Below, one piece after another: positions 36,305 through 46,067 of a DNA stretch of 64,000 nt. Both the position numbers and the translations under genes were made by a program. Source of the DNA: Saprospiraceae bacterium (GTDB taxonomy: Bacteria > Bacteroidota > Bacteroidia > Chitinophagales > Saprospiraceae); NCBI GenBank assembly GCA_020627705.1, contig JAHDGJ010000001.1:215861-279860 (forward strand), read 5' to 3'. How positions within the stretch are numbered: the first letter of the stretch is position 1; each line of letters begins with the position of its first letter. Under the pieces are notes generated by a model. That model was not told where the DNA came from, did not search any database, and was given only the letters and a program-made list of their open reading frames with translations.

Positions 36305-37378
36305 CTAATTACCCTTCGATTGCTTACTTCTTTTGAAATCAACGTTTAGTTGGATCAACGTAGCATAACTTTTTATTCCAGATTTTACTCCTTGAGTTTT
36401 TAAATATCCGTCATAAATGATGTCTCGATATTTTGGAAGTATATCAGGGTATTGATTGTTGTTCTGTTCTATATTCCTGATATCTTGAAGTACAGCATCA
36501 TCAATACTTGACAAAAGGTCTTTGTAATCGATAGCCGTTTCTTTCCTTAGCGCTGACAACAAATACCTTAAATACATGATATTGGCCGAATATCGGATTT
36601 CGGGATGGGCCGACCGAATACACGATTGGTAAGCCAAAAAATTACATTCTCCTTCATCTGTAATGCCGTATGCATGCCCCATTTCATGCGACATCGTTGC
36701 AGGCCATTGAATAGGATGCAATCCTTTGTCGATATGGCCTTCAATCACAAAAGGGAAATATACACCTGCTGTAGAGATACGCAACAATATTCCCTTGGGA
36801 AGTAATTTTCTAATTCTTGGCTTACCGGGAGTTTCAAACCCATTTGACTTCAAAAATTCCTTTTGCTCCTGACGTACGATATCTTCTAAATTATTTGGCA
36901 AGTTGAAATCTACTGAATAATCTTTTTTCAATGAGGCCGCGCATAACATCAATTCGCCTTGAAGTTCTTCTATCGAAATTCTTTCCTTTTCAAGCGATAG
37001 TCTTGCTCTCATTCCTGGGCACCAATAATTAAATCCCCAGAGCAAATAAAAAGACATCAAAACCAATAACAAGGCTTTGAAAAATTTAAAAACACTTTCT
37101 TGCCATTTGCGGCTTTTTAAATGGGTAAACCAACGGACCATAAAGTAGAATATGGCGACTACAAAAAAATAAATGGAAGGAATTGGAAGAAATCCTAAGC
37201 TGTTATCATAAAGAAATCGGAGTAAGGCATAGATGCCTTTTTGATACATAAATTCGGCATAAGTAGGAAGCAAGTAGAACAGTAAACAAAAGGCTCCGAA
37301 AACAATTGATGTTACGGTAAGTAAGGGTTCGTTTTTTGCAAAACGAAAAAGTGCTCTAGATTTCAACATTTTATACAT
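36305..37378 (-). CDS. DUF3810 family membrane protein with HEMGH metalloprotease-like motif
   Basis: A 357-residue membrane protein with three to four hydrophobic helices in the first 125 residues and a soluble C-terminal domain. About residues 231-252 contain SHEMGHAYGITDEGECNFLA, an HExxH zinc-binding motif followed by a Glu, as in gluzincin-type proteases and as expected for DUF3810. Substrate unknown; active site on the periplasmic or membrane side is inferred. The frame remains open for 47 codons beyond the TAG. Confidence 0.87.
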   Translation of the reverse strand: MYKMLKSRALFRFAKNEPLLTVTSIVFGAFCLLFYLLPTYAEFMYQKGIYALLRFLYDNSLGFLPIPSIYFFVVAIFYFMVRWFTHLKSRKWQESVFKFFKALLLVLMSFYLLWGFNYWCPGMRARLSLEKERISIEELQGELMLCAASLKKDYSVDFNLPNNLEDIVRQEQKEFLKSNGFETPGKPRIRKLLPKGILLRISTAGVYFPFVIEGHIDKGLHPIQWPATMSHEMGHAYGITDEGECNFLAYQSCIRSAHPEIRYSANIMYLRYLLSALRKETAIDYKDLLSSIDDAVLQDIRNIEQNNNQYPDILPKYRDIIYDGYLKTQGVKSGIKSYATLIQLNVDFKRSKQSKGN

Positions 37379-37417
37379 TCCAAATCACTTAACTATCCGT
37401 CAACAGACAGTATTGTT

Positions 37418-37425
37418 TATTTTTG
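37418..37425 (+). promoter_or_regulatory. Putative -7 element (TATTTTTG) of trxA
   Basis: Match to TAnnTTTG, 53 bases before the trxA ATG. The same 13-mer TATTTTTGCAACT occurs before tyrS. Confidence 0.45.
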
Positions 37426-37478
37426 CAACTTTTACAGCATTAAATTAGTTGTACTATTAGAAATTAAAAAATAGAAAA

Positions 37479-37796
37479 ATGGCATTTGAATTCACAGATA
37501 CAAATTTTCAGGAATCAGCATTAGAAGGTGACAAACTTAGCGTTGTTGATTTTTGGGCAGAATGGTGTGGACCTTGTAGATTAGTCGGTCCTGTAATCGA
37601 AGAATTAGCAAAAGATTATGATGGCAAAGCGACTATTGGCAAACTAAATGTAGATCACAATCCTGAAGTTTCAATGAAATATGGAGTACGAAGTATACCA
37701 ACCATACTTTTCATCAAAAATGGAGAGATTGTAGATAAACATGTAGGAACCGCTACCAAAGCTACCTTAGAGCAAAAAATCACGGCTCATATGTAA
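37479..37796 (+). CDS. trxA: Thioredoxin
   Basis: A 105-residue cytosolic thioredoxin with the active site WCGPC at residues 29-33, FWAEW before it, and the cis-Pro loop RSIPTILFIKNGE. It keeps protein thiols reduced and is a natural electron donor for ribonucleotide reductase and methionine sulfoxide reductases, both encoded elsewhere in this window. It has its own promoter and a strong terminator, so it is monocistronic. Confidence 0.97.
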   Translation: MAFEFTDTNFQESALEGDKLSVVDFWAEWCGPCRLVGPVIEELAKDYDGKATIGKLNVDHNPEVSMKYGVRSIPTILFIKNGEIVDKHVGTATKATLEQKITAHM

Positions 37797-37822
37797 TTGA
37801 TAGCCTTGAATAAATTATAAAG

Positions 37823-37854
37823 AAGCTCCTGTATCGTTTGATCAGGAGCTTTTT
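37823..37854 (+). terminator. Rho-independent terminator after trxA
   Basis: Stem AAGCTCCTG / CAGGAGCTT (37823-37831 and 37843-37851) with an 11-base loop and a T run TTTTT closing the right arm. It separates trxA from the DUF58 operon. Confidence 0.85.
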
Positions 37855-37880
37855 AGTTTAAGCCTTATTATATTTGAACG

Positions 37881-38801
37881 ATGAGTTTTTTTGAGAAGTA
37901 CGATCTAAAGCAGCTGAACAACCTAGAATTGCTTGCAAAGCAGGTGGTAGAAGGTTTTATCATTGGAATGCACAAAAGCCCATTTCATGGATTCAGTGTC
38001 GAATTTGCAGAACATCGGATATACAACCCTGGAGAATCAATAAAAAATATTGATTGGAAGGTATATGGTCGGACCGACAAAATGTTTGTAAAAAAATATG
38101 AAGAGGAAACCAATTTGAGGTGTCAATTTATTATTGATACATCTTCCTCGATGTATTTTCCAAAATATGAAGAAGGAAAAGCAATAAATAAACTGCAGTT
38201 TTCGGCCTTAGGAGCTGCCTCATTAATGAATCTATTGAGAAAGCAAAGAGATGCTTTTGGATTAAGTCTTTTTGAAGATGAAGTCATTACTCATACCAAA
38301 GCAAAATCTTCAACCACGCATTATAGGCTTCTGCTCTCCTATTTGGATAAACTTATTCAAGATCCTAAAAAAGAAAAAGCTACGAGGGCAACTGAAGCAT
38401 TGCATCAAATAGCAGACAACATTCATAAACGATCTTTGGTTGTAATATTTTCGGACATGTTCGATCAAAAAGAAAACATGGATGATATGTTTTCTGCCCT
38501 CCAACACTTAAAGCACAACAAACACGAAGTAATCCTATTCCACGTTTTGGATGCAGACAAAGAACTAAACTTTGATTACCAAAACAGGCCATATTTATTT
38601 GTGGATTTAGAAACTGGAGAAAAAGTAAAACTTCAATCCAATCAAGTAAAAGAGCATTATCAAAATCGTATCATGGCTTTTAAAGAAGAGCTTCGCATGA
38701 AGTGCTTACAATACAAAATAGACTATTTCGAAGCTGATGTTAACAAAGGCTTCTATCCTGTTTTACAATCCTATATGGTAAAACGAAATAAAATGAATTA
38801 A
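37881..38801 (+). CDS. DUF58 / von Willebrand factor A-like protein
   Basis: A 306-residue soluble DUF58 protein. The conserved block YNPGESIKNIDWKVYGRTDKMFVKKYEEE (about 50-78) is the DUF58 core, followed by a VWA-like Rossmann domain with a MIDAS-like FIIDTSSSMYFP. DUF58 proteins usually occur with MoxR AAA+ ATPases; no moxR gene lies in the window. It is the first gene of a six-gene cluster and starts about 26 bp after the trxA terminator. Confidence 0.88.
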   Translation: MSFFEKYDLKQLNNLELLAKQVVEGFIIGMHKSPFHGFSVEFAEHRIYNPGESIKNIDWKVYGRTDKMFVKKYEEETNLRCQFIIDTSSSMYFPKYEEGKAINKLQFSALGAASLMNLLRKQRDAFGLSLFEDEVITHTKAKSSTTHYRLLLSYLDKLIQDPKKEKATRATEALHQIADNIHKRSLVVIFSDMFDQKENMDDMFSALQHLKHNKHEVILFHVLDADKELNFDYQNRPYLFVDLETGEKVKLQSNQVKEHYQNRIMAFKEELRMKCLQYKIDYFEADVNKGFYPVLQSYMVKRNKMN

Positions 38802-38803
38802 TA

Positions 38804-39568
38804 ATGATCAGGCTATCTAAAATTTCTACCAGAGCACCGGAAAATTTAACTAAACAAAAGGCTAAAATTCAACTCAAGGCAATTACCAAAGAAATTGGCG
38901 AGCTGCTAATGAAGGTGTATGCAGAAGAGAAGCAAAGTTTGCTAATTGTCCTTCAAGGTATGGATAGCAGTGGAAAGGATGGAACAGTTAAAAATGTCTT
39001 TAGGTATGCCAGCCCTGTTAATATCAATGTAAAGTCATTTAAGAAGCCTACGGATGAAGAATTTGCACATGACTTTTTATGGCGTTGTCATAAGCTTGCA
39101 CCCGCTAAAGGGTTCTGTCAAATATTTGTTCGTTCACATTATGAAGATATTCTTATCCAGAGAGTACACAAATGGATAACTCCTAGTCAGGTTAAGATGC
39201 GAATGAATGCAATAAATGCGTGGGAGGAATTGCTTAAAAAGGACAACAACACAACCATTCTCAAATTCTACCTACATCTGAGCAAAGAAAGGCAACTCGA
39301 AAAACTAAAAGAGCGCATTGCAGTTCCTGAAAAAAATTGGAAGCATAAAGATGGTGATTGGAGCGAAAGAAGAAAATGGAACGACTACATGACCGCATAC
39401 GAATATGCCATTAACCAATCCAAAATCCCTTGGATTATAGCACCAGTAGATCAAAGATGGTATCGCAATCTCTTCATCGCAAAAGAAGTACTTAAGGCTT
39501 TAAGAAAAATGAAACCAGTCTTACCTGGCTTAGAGTCAGAAAAATTTTCTGTACCAAAATCAAAATAA
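38804..39568 (+). CDS. ppk2: Polyphosphate kinase 2 family protein (PPK2)
   Basis: A 254-residue single-domain PPK2 with Walker A GMDSSGKDGT (52-61), KSFKKPTDEEFAHDFLWR and the Walker B/lid region QIFVRSHYEDIL, plus the terminal WYRNLFIAKEVLKALRKMK. PPK2 enzymes phosphorylate nucleoside mono- or diphosphates using inorganic polyphosphate, or work in reverse; the class (AMP, ADP or both) cannot be told by eye. It begins two bases after the DUF58 stop and its TAA abuts the GTG of the S4 gene. Confidence 0.92.
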   Translation: MIRLSKISTRAPENLTKQKAKIQLKAITKEIGELLMKVYAEEKQSLLIVLQGMDSSGKDGTVKNVFRYASPVNINVKSFKKPTDEEFAHDFLWRCHKLAPAKGFCQIFVRSHYEDILIQRVHKWITPSQVKMRMNAINAWEELLKKDNNTTILKFYLHLSKERQLEKLKERIAVPEKNWKHKDGDWSERRKWNDYMTAYEYAINQSKIPWIIAPVDQRWYRNLFIAKEVLKALRKMKPVLPGLESEKFSVPKSK

Positions 39569-39988
39569 GTGCAAAAGGTTCGACTGGACAAATGGCTTTG
39601 GAGTGTTAGAATCTTTAAAACAAGAACGATTTCTACAAAGGCATGTAAAGCCGGAAAAGTAAAAATTGAGGACCAAAACTTGAAACCCTCATTCCTCTTA
39701 CAAGGCAATGAGATTGTGCAAGTTAAAAAGGAGGGCTTTAACTTAAGCTTTAAGGTGTTGAAGCTTATCAACAAACGCGTTGGAGCACCTTTAGCCATCG
39801 AATGTTATGAAAACTTAACTTCGGATGAAGAGCTGAATAAATACAAATCATGGTTTATTGGCAAAGCTTCTTCAGAGCGAAGAGAGAAAGGAGCAGGAAG
39901 ACCTACAAAAAGAGAGCGAAGAGAAATTGATGAATTTAAAGACGATATGCAAGCGGACTACTTAGGCTTCGATTTTGATAGCGAATAA
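39569..39988 (+). CDS. S4-domain RNA-binding protein (Hsp15-like)
   Basis: A 139-residue basic protein with an N-terminal S4 RNA-binding domain (VRLDKWLWSVRIFKTRTIST, KAGKVKIEDQNLKPSFLL) and a Lys/Arg-rich C-terminal tail (GAGRPTKRERREIDEF), as in E. coli Hsp15, which handles stalled 50S subunits. It starts at a GTG immediately after the TAA of ppk2; no ATG is available nearby, so this start is well supported. Confidence 0.9.
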   Translation: MQKVRLDKWLWSVRIFKTRTISTKACKAGKVKIEDQNLKPSFLLQGNEIVQVKKEGFNLSFKVLKLINKRVGAPLAIECYENLTSDEELNKYKSWFIGKASSERREKGAGRPTKRERREIDEFKDDMQADYLGFDFDSE

Positions 39989-39996
39989 GATCATAA

Positions 39997-40833
39997 ATGA
40001 ACGAAAGCCTAAGCAAAACATTGGTAGTAGATGCGGGTTCGACCAAAATACATTGGAAAAGCCTAGATAGTGGCGCTCCGTTAATTACAACCAAAGGCTG
40101 GAATCCCAGCCAAGATGCAAACCCTTTGCACTTCGATGATTCTGAATTACTTGAGGCACTGCATAAGACTGAAAAACTTATTTTCTACGGAACTGGTACA
40201 AAATCTTCTTACGCTCAAATCAGGCTTCAAAAGACCTTTCAACCCTTTGATTTGGAGTTAGAGATTCATTCGGATCTAATTGGAGCAGCTCGGGCATTGT
40301 TTGGCCATTCAGAAGGCATAGTTGTAATACTCGGCACAGGAAGTAATGTGGCATATTATGATGGCAAAGAGATTTCGTTACTCACTCCGAGCCTGGGTTA
40401 TCTTTTAGGAGACGAAGGAAGCGGAAATGCCATAGGCAAAGCAATTTTGAGGGACTTTATGTACAAGGAAATGCCAGTTGAATTGAGGGATCAATTTGAG
40501 CGACAGTATAATGTCAATTTGGAAATTGTATTAGAGGCTTTATATCAAAAGGATAGACCCAATGCATACCTGGCTCAATTTCCAAAGTTCTTATCAAAAA
40601 TTAATTCTCCTTGGAAGGATCAGCTGCTAAAAAATGAATTCAACGAACTTGTTGAGAAAAGAATACTCAAACACAAAAATTTTCTTTCCGTTCAAATTGG
40701 TTTTGTTGGCAGTACCGCTTTTTATTTTTCGAATTCACTCCAAACAGTGTGTAATTCATATCAAATCAATAATTTTAAAATATTAAGAGAGCCTATCTTA
40801 GCTTTAGTAGAATATCATAGAAACAGCATATAA
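39997..40833 (+). CDS. BadF/BadG-type ATPase, N-acetylglucosamine kinase-like
   Basis: A 278-residue actin-like ATPase fold kinase: phosphate-1 motif LVVDAGSTKIHW (about 9-20), the Asp/Gly segment VVILGTGSNVAYYDG and the family signature LGYLLGDEGSGNAIGKAILR, ending in a C-terminal GFVGSTAF adenosine motif. It probably phosphorylates an amino sugar such as GlcNAc; substrate specificity is inferred from the family only. It lies 8 bp downstream of the S4 gene and one base before the hydroxylase gene. Confidence 0.88.
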   Translation: MNESLSKTLVVDAGSTKIHWKSLDSGAPLITTKGWNPSQDANPLHFDDSELLEALHKTEKLIFYGTGTKSSYAQIRLQKTFQPFDLELEIHSDLIGAARALFGHSEGIVVILGTGSNVAYYDGKEISLLTPSLGYLLGDEGSGNAIGKAILRDFMYKEMPVELRDQFERQYNVNLEIVLEALYQKDRPNAYLAQFPKFLSKINSPWKDQLLKNEFNELVEKRILKHKNFLSVQIGFVGSTAFYFSNSLQTVCNSYQINNFKILREPILALVEYHRNSI

Positions 40834-40834
40834 A

Positions 40835-41677
40835 ATGGACACGATTATTTCTTATTTCTCAGATATGCCCACGACACATAGATCCCTCATGCTTGTGGGT
40901 GGTCTTGGTTTCTTTATGCTCCTAGAAAGTGGGTTCCCCTTTTTCAAAATCGATTACAACCGATGGAAGCATACTGGAATTAATTTGTTCTTTACACTTA
41001 CTACTGTGCTTGTAAATTTTCTTCTTGCCTTCCTTTTGATATCGAGTTCTGAATGGGTAACAACCAACGAATTTGGACTAATTCATTGGTTACAATTATC
41101 CTCTTTGCCTACTCTCCTTCTTGGTGTTCTATTAATGGATTTCATTGGGGCTTGGCTTATACATTTTTTGGAACATAAAATTCCTTTGCTATGGCGTTTT
41201 CACATTATTCACCATACGGATCGGCATGTGGACACTACAACTGCTAATAGACACCACCCAGGGGAAAGTATTTTCCGATTTGCCTTCACAGCTTTGGCGA
41301 TCTTTTTAGTCGGTGCCCCAATTTGGCTAATTTTTGTGTACCAAAGCATGTCGCTCGTTGCGACACAAGTGACTCATTCCAATTTAAACTACCCCAAATG
41401 GCTTGATCTGTTGGTTGGTTGGCTGTTTGTAACACCAAGAATGCATAGAGTGCATCATCATTACAGAATGCCTTATAGCGATACGAACTATGGAAATATC
41501 TTTTCTATTTGGGATAGGATTTTTCAAACCTTTGTGGTTGTAGATAATGCAAAACTCAAATACGGATTGGATACCCATTTAGATTATAAAGAGACAAACA
41601 ACATTCTCAACATGTTAGCCATTCCGTTTCAAAAATATAAAGGCCACATCGAGTATGCAGAGGAAGAAAAGTTATGA
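40835..41677 (+). CDS. Fatty acid hydroxylase / sterol desaturase family protein
   Basis: A 280-residue membrane enzyme with four hydrophobic segments and the di-iron His clusters of the family: HFLEH, HIIHH and HRVHHH, the last followed by YRMPYSDTNYGNIFSIWDRIFQTF. It uses O2 and iron to hydroxylate or desaturate a lipid chain at the membrane; the substrate is unknown. The TGA overlaps the ATG of the sirtuin gene (41674-41677). Confidence 0.92.
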   Translation: MDTIISYFSDMPTTHRSLMLVGGLGFFMLLESGFPFFKIDYNRWKHTGINLFFTLTTVLVNFLLAFLLISSSEWVTTNEFGLIHWLQLSSLPTLLLGVLLMDFIGAWLIHFLEHKIPLLWRFHIIHHTDRHVDTTTANRHHPGESIFRFAFTALAIFLVGAPIWLIFVYQSMSLVATQVTHSNLNYPKWLDLLVGWLFVTPRMHRVHHHYRMPYSDTNYGNIFSIWDRIFQTFVVVDNAKLKYGLDTHLDYKETNNILNMLAIPFQKYKGHIEYAEEEKL

Positions 41678-42369
41678 AAAAAATAGTTGTGTTGACTGGT
41701 GCTGGAATAAGCGCAGAAAGTGGCATAAGTACTTTTCGTGATGCCAATGGCCTTTGGGAGGGTCATGATATTTATGAAGTGGCCAGTCCGGAAGGCTTTG
41801 CCAAAAATCCTGCACTCGTTTTGGATTTTTACAATAAACGTAGAGCGCAGTTGTATGAAGTACATCCCAACAAAGCACACAAACGTATTGCTTCCTTAGA
41901 GACATATTTTGACCTTACTGTCATCACTCAAAATGTAGACGATTTGCACGAACGAGCGGGAAGCAAAAAAGTCATTCATCTGCATGGGGAGTTGCGTAAG
42001 GTAAGAAGTATCCGAAACGAGAATTACATTTTACATTGGCAAGATGATTTGGTCATTGGAGATCTAGATCCCAACGGCCATCAACTGCGACCACATATCG
42101 TATGGTTTGGAGAAGCTGTACCCAAAATGGAAGAGGCTGTACCAATTGTGGCCAATGCTGAAATTATTTTGATTGTAGGAACTTCGATGCAGGTCTACCC
42201 CGCCGCTGGATTGGTTGGTTTTGCAAAACCAAAAACTACAATTTACTATATTGATCCAAAACCAAAACTAAACATTGAATTGACACAAAGTCAAAATGTG
42301 ATTTTGATCGAGGAGAAAGCCACTGTGGGTATGGAGATCTTTCTCCAAAAATTAAATAGGGAAAGCTGA
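41674..42369 (+). CDS. cobB: Sir2-type NAD-dependent deacylase, zinc-less class III type
   Basis: A 231-residue sirtuin: GAGISAESGISTFRDANGLW (9-28), TQNVDDLHERAG, the catalytic His in HLHGEL, RPHIVWFGEAVP and IVGTSMQVYPAAGL. It has Tyr53 and Arg56 (YNKR), the pair that favours succinyl or malonyl lysine in SIRT5-like enzymes. The usual four Cys of the zinc module between HLHGEL and RPHIVWF are absent; the segment is short and Cys-free. It removes acyl groups from lysines with NAD. It is the last gene of the cluster and ends in a hairpin. Confidence 0.92.
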   Translation: MKKIVVLTGAGISAESGISTFRDANGLWEGHDIYEVASPEGFAKNPALVLDFYNKRRAQLYEVHPNKAHKRIASLETYFDLTVITQNVDDLHERAGSKKVIHLHGELRKVRSIRNENYILHWQDDLVIGDLDPNGHQLRPHIVWFGEAVPKMEEAVPIVANAEIILIVGTSMQVYPAAGLVGFAKPKTTIYYIDPKPKLNIELTQSQNVILIEEKATVGMEIFLQKLNRES

Positions 42370-42386
42370 GTATCAACTTTCCCTAT
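42356..42386. terminator. Likely bidirectional terminator between cobB and nrdA
   Basis: A perfect 10-bp stem (ATAGGGAAAG / CTTTCCCTAT, 42356-42365 and 42377-42386) with an 11-base loop spans the cobB stop codon. AT-rich sequence follows on both sides, but T runs are short. Confidence 0.5.
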
Positions 42387-42412
42387 AATAAGTAATTGAG
42401 ATAATAGTATTT

Positions 42413-44866
42413 CTAGCTTCCGCAAGAGATGCAGCCGTCTTCCATCGTGCATACTTGCCCCTCAGCTTCTTTTAATTGTTTTGCAGTGATCACCGTATCA
42501 ACAGTTACTGTTTGCACCGCTGGAGTCTCTTTTGCCAACTGCTCTTCGTGAACGACCTCGATCTTCTCTTTTTCTTCTCTTCTTATCGATTTGTTTTGAT
42601 GCTTCTCGCTCAAAGTGAATTTAATTGGATCCACGGCAGCTTTAGACCTTAAGTAGTACATACCTGTTTTCAATCCTTTTTGCCATCCATAGAAGTGCAT
42701 GGCACTCAACTTTGCAAAATTTGGACTTTCTACAAACAGATTTAAACTCTGGCTTTGACAAATGAACGCACCACGATCGGCTGACATGTCTATAAGCACA
42801 CGCTGGCTCATTTCCCATACTGTCTTATACAATTCTTTAATATGCTCCGGTACATCCAAATCTTTTACCGAACCATTGGCAGCCATGAGTTGCTCTTTCA
42901 TTTCGTTGTTCCACAAGCCCATTCCGATGAGGTCATTCAACAAGTGTTTGTTGACAATGATATGTTCTCCTGATAATGTTCTTCTCGTGTAAATGTTCGC
43001 AGTATAGGGCTCAAAGCATTCGTTGTTTCCTAAAATTTGCGACGTACTTGCTGTAGGCATCGGAGCTAGTAATAGACTGTTTCTTAACCCTGTAGCCATC
43101 ACCTCTTTCTTCAAACTATCCCAATCGTATCGATCTGAAGGCGTTACATCCCACAAATCAAATTGAAGCTTTCCTTCACTTGCAGGTGAACCATTGAAGG
43201 TCTGATAGGCTCCATTCTTTTGGGCTAGTTTGTTGGATTCAGAAACGGCGGCATAATAGATCGTCTCAAAAATTTGAGTATTCAATGCTTTGGCTTCATC
43301 GCTGTCAAATGGCATTCTCATAAGTAAGAATGCATCAGCCAAACCTTGTACCCCAATACCAATCGGTCTATGCCTCATGTTGGAGTTTTCTGCCTCTTTG
43401 ATTGGGTAATAATTGATATCAATAATCTTATTGAGGTTTCTCGTGATCACACGAGTAATCCTTTCTAAGGCTTCAAAATCATATTTCTTAGCTTGTATAT
43501 CTACGAATTTTGGAAGAGATATAGATGCAAGATTACATACGGCCACTTCATCTGGTGAGGTATATTCAATAATTTCGGTACAAAGATTACTGCTCTTTAT
43601 GGTACCCAAATTCTTTTGATTCGATTTTTTATTTGCCGCATCCTTGTATAAGATATAAGGCGTGCCAGTTTCTATCTGCGATTCTAAAATGGCAAACCAA
43701 ATGTCTTGGGCTTTTACGGTTTCTCTTGCCTTACCTTCTTGCTCGTACTTGTGATACAGTGCTTCAAATTCGCCTCCATATGTATCATCAAGTCCTGGGC
43801 ATTCGTTTGGACAGAACAAAGACCAAGTTTCATTGTTTTTGACACGCTCCATGAACAAATCAGGAATCCACATCGCGTAAAACAAATCCCTTGCTCTCAT
43901 TTCTTCCTTACCATGATTTTTCTTTAAATCTAAGAAATGTTTGATGTCGCTGTGCCAAGGCTCGATGTAGACCGCAAATGCGCCTTTTCTTTTCCCGCCC
44001 CCCTGATCTACATATCTTGCCGTATCATTAAAAACCTTTAACATAGGGACAATCCCATTGCTCGTCCCACCTGTACCTTTAATATAACTTCCTTCCGCAC
44101 GAATGTTGTGAATGCTTAGTCCAATACCACCTGCAGATTGAGATATTTTTGCACATCGTGAAAGCGTCTCAAAAATCCCCGAAATACTGTCTTCAGTCAT
44201 ACTCAACAAGAAGCAAGAACTAAGTTGTGGCTTGGGTGTACCAGCATTAAAAAGCGTAGGAGTCGCATGTATGAACCACTTTTCTGACATGAGATTGTAG
44301 GTCTCTATGGCATCCTCTATGTCCTCTCCATGGATTCCAACAGCGGCTCTCATAAGGGTATGTTGTGGCCTCTCCACCACTTGACCATTCATTCTTAAAA
44401 GGTAAGAACGCTCTAAGGTTTTAAAACCAAAATAGTCGAAGGTAAAATCACGATCATAGATAATAGAAGAATCAAGTTTGTCTGCATGTTTCCGTATAAT
44501 CTCAATTGTTTGGTCACCTATGAGTCCTGCCTTGTCTCCTGTTTTCGGATCAATGTAAGCATACAAAGCCTCCATGGTTTCTGAAAAACTCTTATTGGTG
44601 TTTTTATGCAAATTAGAAACAGCGATACGCGCTGCTAACAAGGCATAATCCGGATGTTTGGTGGACAAGGAAGCTGCAGTCTCTGCCGCTAAATTGTCCA
44701 ATTCGGTTGTTGTTACCCCATCATAGAGCCCTTGCACGACCTTTTGGGCAATTTCGATTGGCCTAACGTGTTGTTGGTTTAAGCCATAACATAGCTTTTT
44801 GACTCGAGCCGTTATTTTATCGAAACTTACTGTTTCTTTTTTACCACTTCTTTTTACTACATGCAT
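42413..44866 (-). CDS. nrdA: Ribonucleoside-diphosphate reductase, alpha subunit (class Ia)
   Basis: An 817-residue catalytic subunit of ribonucleotide reductase. Order of features: N-terminal ATP-cone (about 1-95, [20 protein letters not shown]), redox Cys in LSSCFLLSM, the thiyl-radical motif NLCTE with VCNLASISL giving the second redox Cys, and the C-terminal CxxC (DGCISCGS) that is re-reduced by thioredoxin. It makes dNDPs from NDPs in the cytosol with NrdB. No intein is present. The ATG at 44866 begins the ATP-cone; the 13 preceding codons (from 44905) do not fit the family. It follows nrdB by 107 bp on the same strand. Confidence 0.95.
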   Translation of the reverse strand: MHVVKRSGKKETVSFDKITARVKKLCYGLNQQHVRPIEIAQKVVQGLYDGVTTTELDNLAAETAASLSTKHPDYALLAARIAVSNLHKNTNKSFSETMEALYAYIDPKTGDKAGLIGDQTIEIIRKHADKLDSSIIYDRDFTFDYFGFKTLERSYLLRMNGQVVERPQHTLMRAAVGIHGEDIEDAIETYNLMSEKWFIHATPTLFNAGTPKPQLSSCFLLSMTEDSISGIFETLSRCAKISQSAGGIGLSIHNIRAEGSYIKGTGGTSNGIVPMLKVFNDTARYVDQGGGKRKGAFAVYIEPWHSDIKHFLDLKKNHGKEEMRARDLFYAMWIPDLFMERVKNNETWSLFCPNECPGLDDTYGGEFEALYHKYEQEGKARETVKAQDIWFAILESQIETGTPYILYKDAANKKSNQKNLGTIKSSNLCTEIIEYTSPDEVAVCNLASISLPKFVDIQAKKYDFEALERITRVITRNLNKIIDINYYPIKEAENSNMRHRPIGIGVQGLADAFLLMRMPFDSDEAKALNTQIFETIYYAAVSESNKLAQKNGAYQTFNGSPASEGKLQFDLWDVTPSDRYDWDSLKKEVMATGLRNSLLLAPMPTASTSQILGNNECFEPYTANIYTRRTLSGEHIIVNKHLLNDLIGMGLWNNEMKEQLMAANGSVKDLDVPEHIKELYKTVWEMSQRVLIDMSADRGAFICQSQSLNLFVESPNFAKLSAMHFYGWQKGLKTGMYYLRSKAAVDPIKFTLSEKHQNKSIRREEKEKIEVVHEEQLAKETPAVQTVTVDTVITAKQLKEAEGQVCTMEDGCISCGS

Positions 44867-44973
44867 GTCAAATTTCTTTAGAGTTAATAAAGTGTAGTTC
44901 ATCATTTAGAGAATACTCCCCTTTTCAGAGTAGAACTCTAAGCCTCAATTCTCAGTCTTGTTGGTGTGGTTCC

Positions 44974-45951
44974 TTAAAAGTCTTCGTCGAGAGAAAAGAT
45001 TTGCTTTCCTTGCTCTGTACCTACTCCAGATTTTCTGTAGTCTCCCACTCTCTTCTCAAAAAAGTTGGTTTTCCCTTGAAGTGAGATTAACTCCATCCAT
45101 GGGAAAGGGTTTTCGACGTTATAAATCTTTTCATTACCAAGTTGCGCCAATAATCTATCCGCAACAAACTCGATATATTGACACATATCGTCAGAATTCA
45201 TTCCTAATAGTTTTACCGGAAGCGCATCAGAAACAAACTCCTTTTCAATCTCTACGGCATCGGTGATAATCTTTTCTACCACAGATTTGTCCAATTGGTT
45301 TTGAATGTGTCTGTTATAAAGAAGACAGGCAAAGTCACAATGCATCCCTTCATCTCTTGAAATCAATTCGTTTGAGAAAGTTAAGCCAGGCATTAAGCCT
45401 CTCTTTTTCAACCAGAAGATTGAGCAAAATGATCCACTAAAGAAAATTCCTTCAACGGCTGCGAATGCAATTAAACGGGTTTTGAAATCTCCTTCTTCAA
45501 TCCACTGCAATGCCCAGTCCGCTTTTTTACGTACACAAGGCATATTTTCGATAGCATTGAAAAGATAATTTTTCTCTTCCGTGTCTTTGATATATGTATC
45601 TATAAGTAATGAATACGTTTCGGAGTGAATGTTCTCCATCATTATCTGAAATCCGTAAAAGAATTTGGCTTCAGTATATTGAACTTCATTCACCATATTT
45701 TCTGCGAGGTTCTCATTTACGATCCCATCGCTTGCTGCAAAAAAGGCAAGTACATGTTTGATAAAGTGTCTTTCGTCATCGTTTAGCTTGTTCGCCCAAT
45801 CCGACAAATCTTGGTGAAGATCAATTTCTTCAGCAGTCCAAAAACTGGCCTCCGATTTTTTGTAAAATTGCCAAATGTCATCGTGCTCTATTGGAAAAAG
45901 AACAAATCTGTTCGGATTTTCACGTAAAATAGGTTCAGTTTGGTTGCTCAT
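44974..45951 (-). CDS. nrdB: Ribonucleoside-diphosphate reductase, beta subunit
   Basis: A 325-residue diferric-tyrosyl radical subunit of class Ia ribonucleotide reductase. Iron ligands appear in [11 protein letters not shown] (Glu, His and the radical Tyr), the Glu-containing [11 protein letters not shown] and [12 protein letters not shown], and [11 protein letters not shown] supplies the first Asp. The sequence is of the eukaryote-like Bacteroidota type. It is upstream of nrdA and preceded by the long structured region 45952-46368. Confidence 0.95.
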   Translation of the reverse strand: MSNQTEPILRENPNRFVLFPIEHDDIWQFYKKSEASFWTAEEIDLHQDLSDWANKLNDDERHFIKHVLAFFAASDGIVNENLAENMVNEVQYTEAKFFYGFQIMMENIHSETYSLLIDTYIKDTEEKNYLFNAIENMPCVRKKADWALQWIEEGDFKTRLIAFAAVEGIFFSGSFCSIFWLKKRGLMPGLTFSNELISRDEGMHCDFACLLYNRHIQNQLDKSVVEKIITDAVEIEKEFVSDALPVKLLGMNSDDMCQYIEFVADRLLAQLGNEKIYNVENPFPWMELISLQGKTNFFEKRVGDYRKSGVGTEQGKQIFSLDEDF

Positions 45952-46067
45952 GTATGGGTTACTTTATCTTGCATTTAAGTATTTTGGATTAGAGGCTAAG
46001 AAGCCCGTATACATGCCAAAACACATATAATTAAAACTAATATATATAAAATCTAATTGGGACAAAA

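Noticed and set aside
46010-46060. NrdR box upstream of nrdB
   Set aside because: ACACATATAATT and TATATATA resemble parts of the NrdR consensus, but no properly spaced pair of 16-bp boxes is present and AT-rich DNA gives such matches easily.
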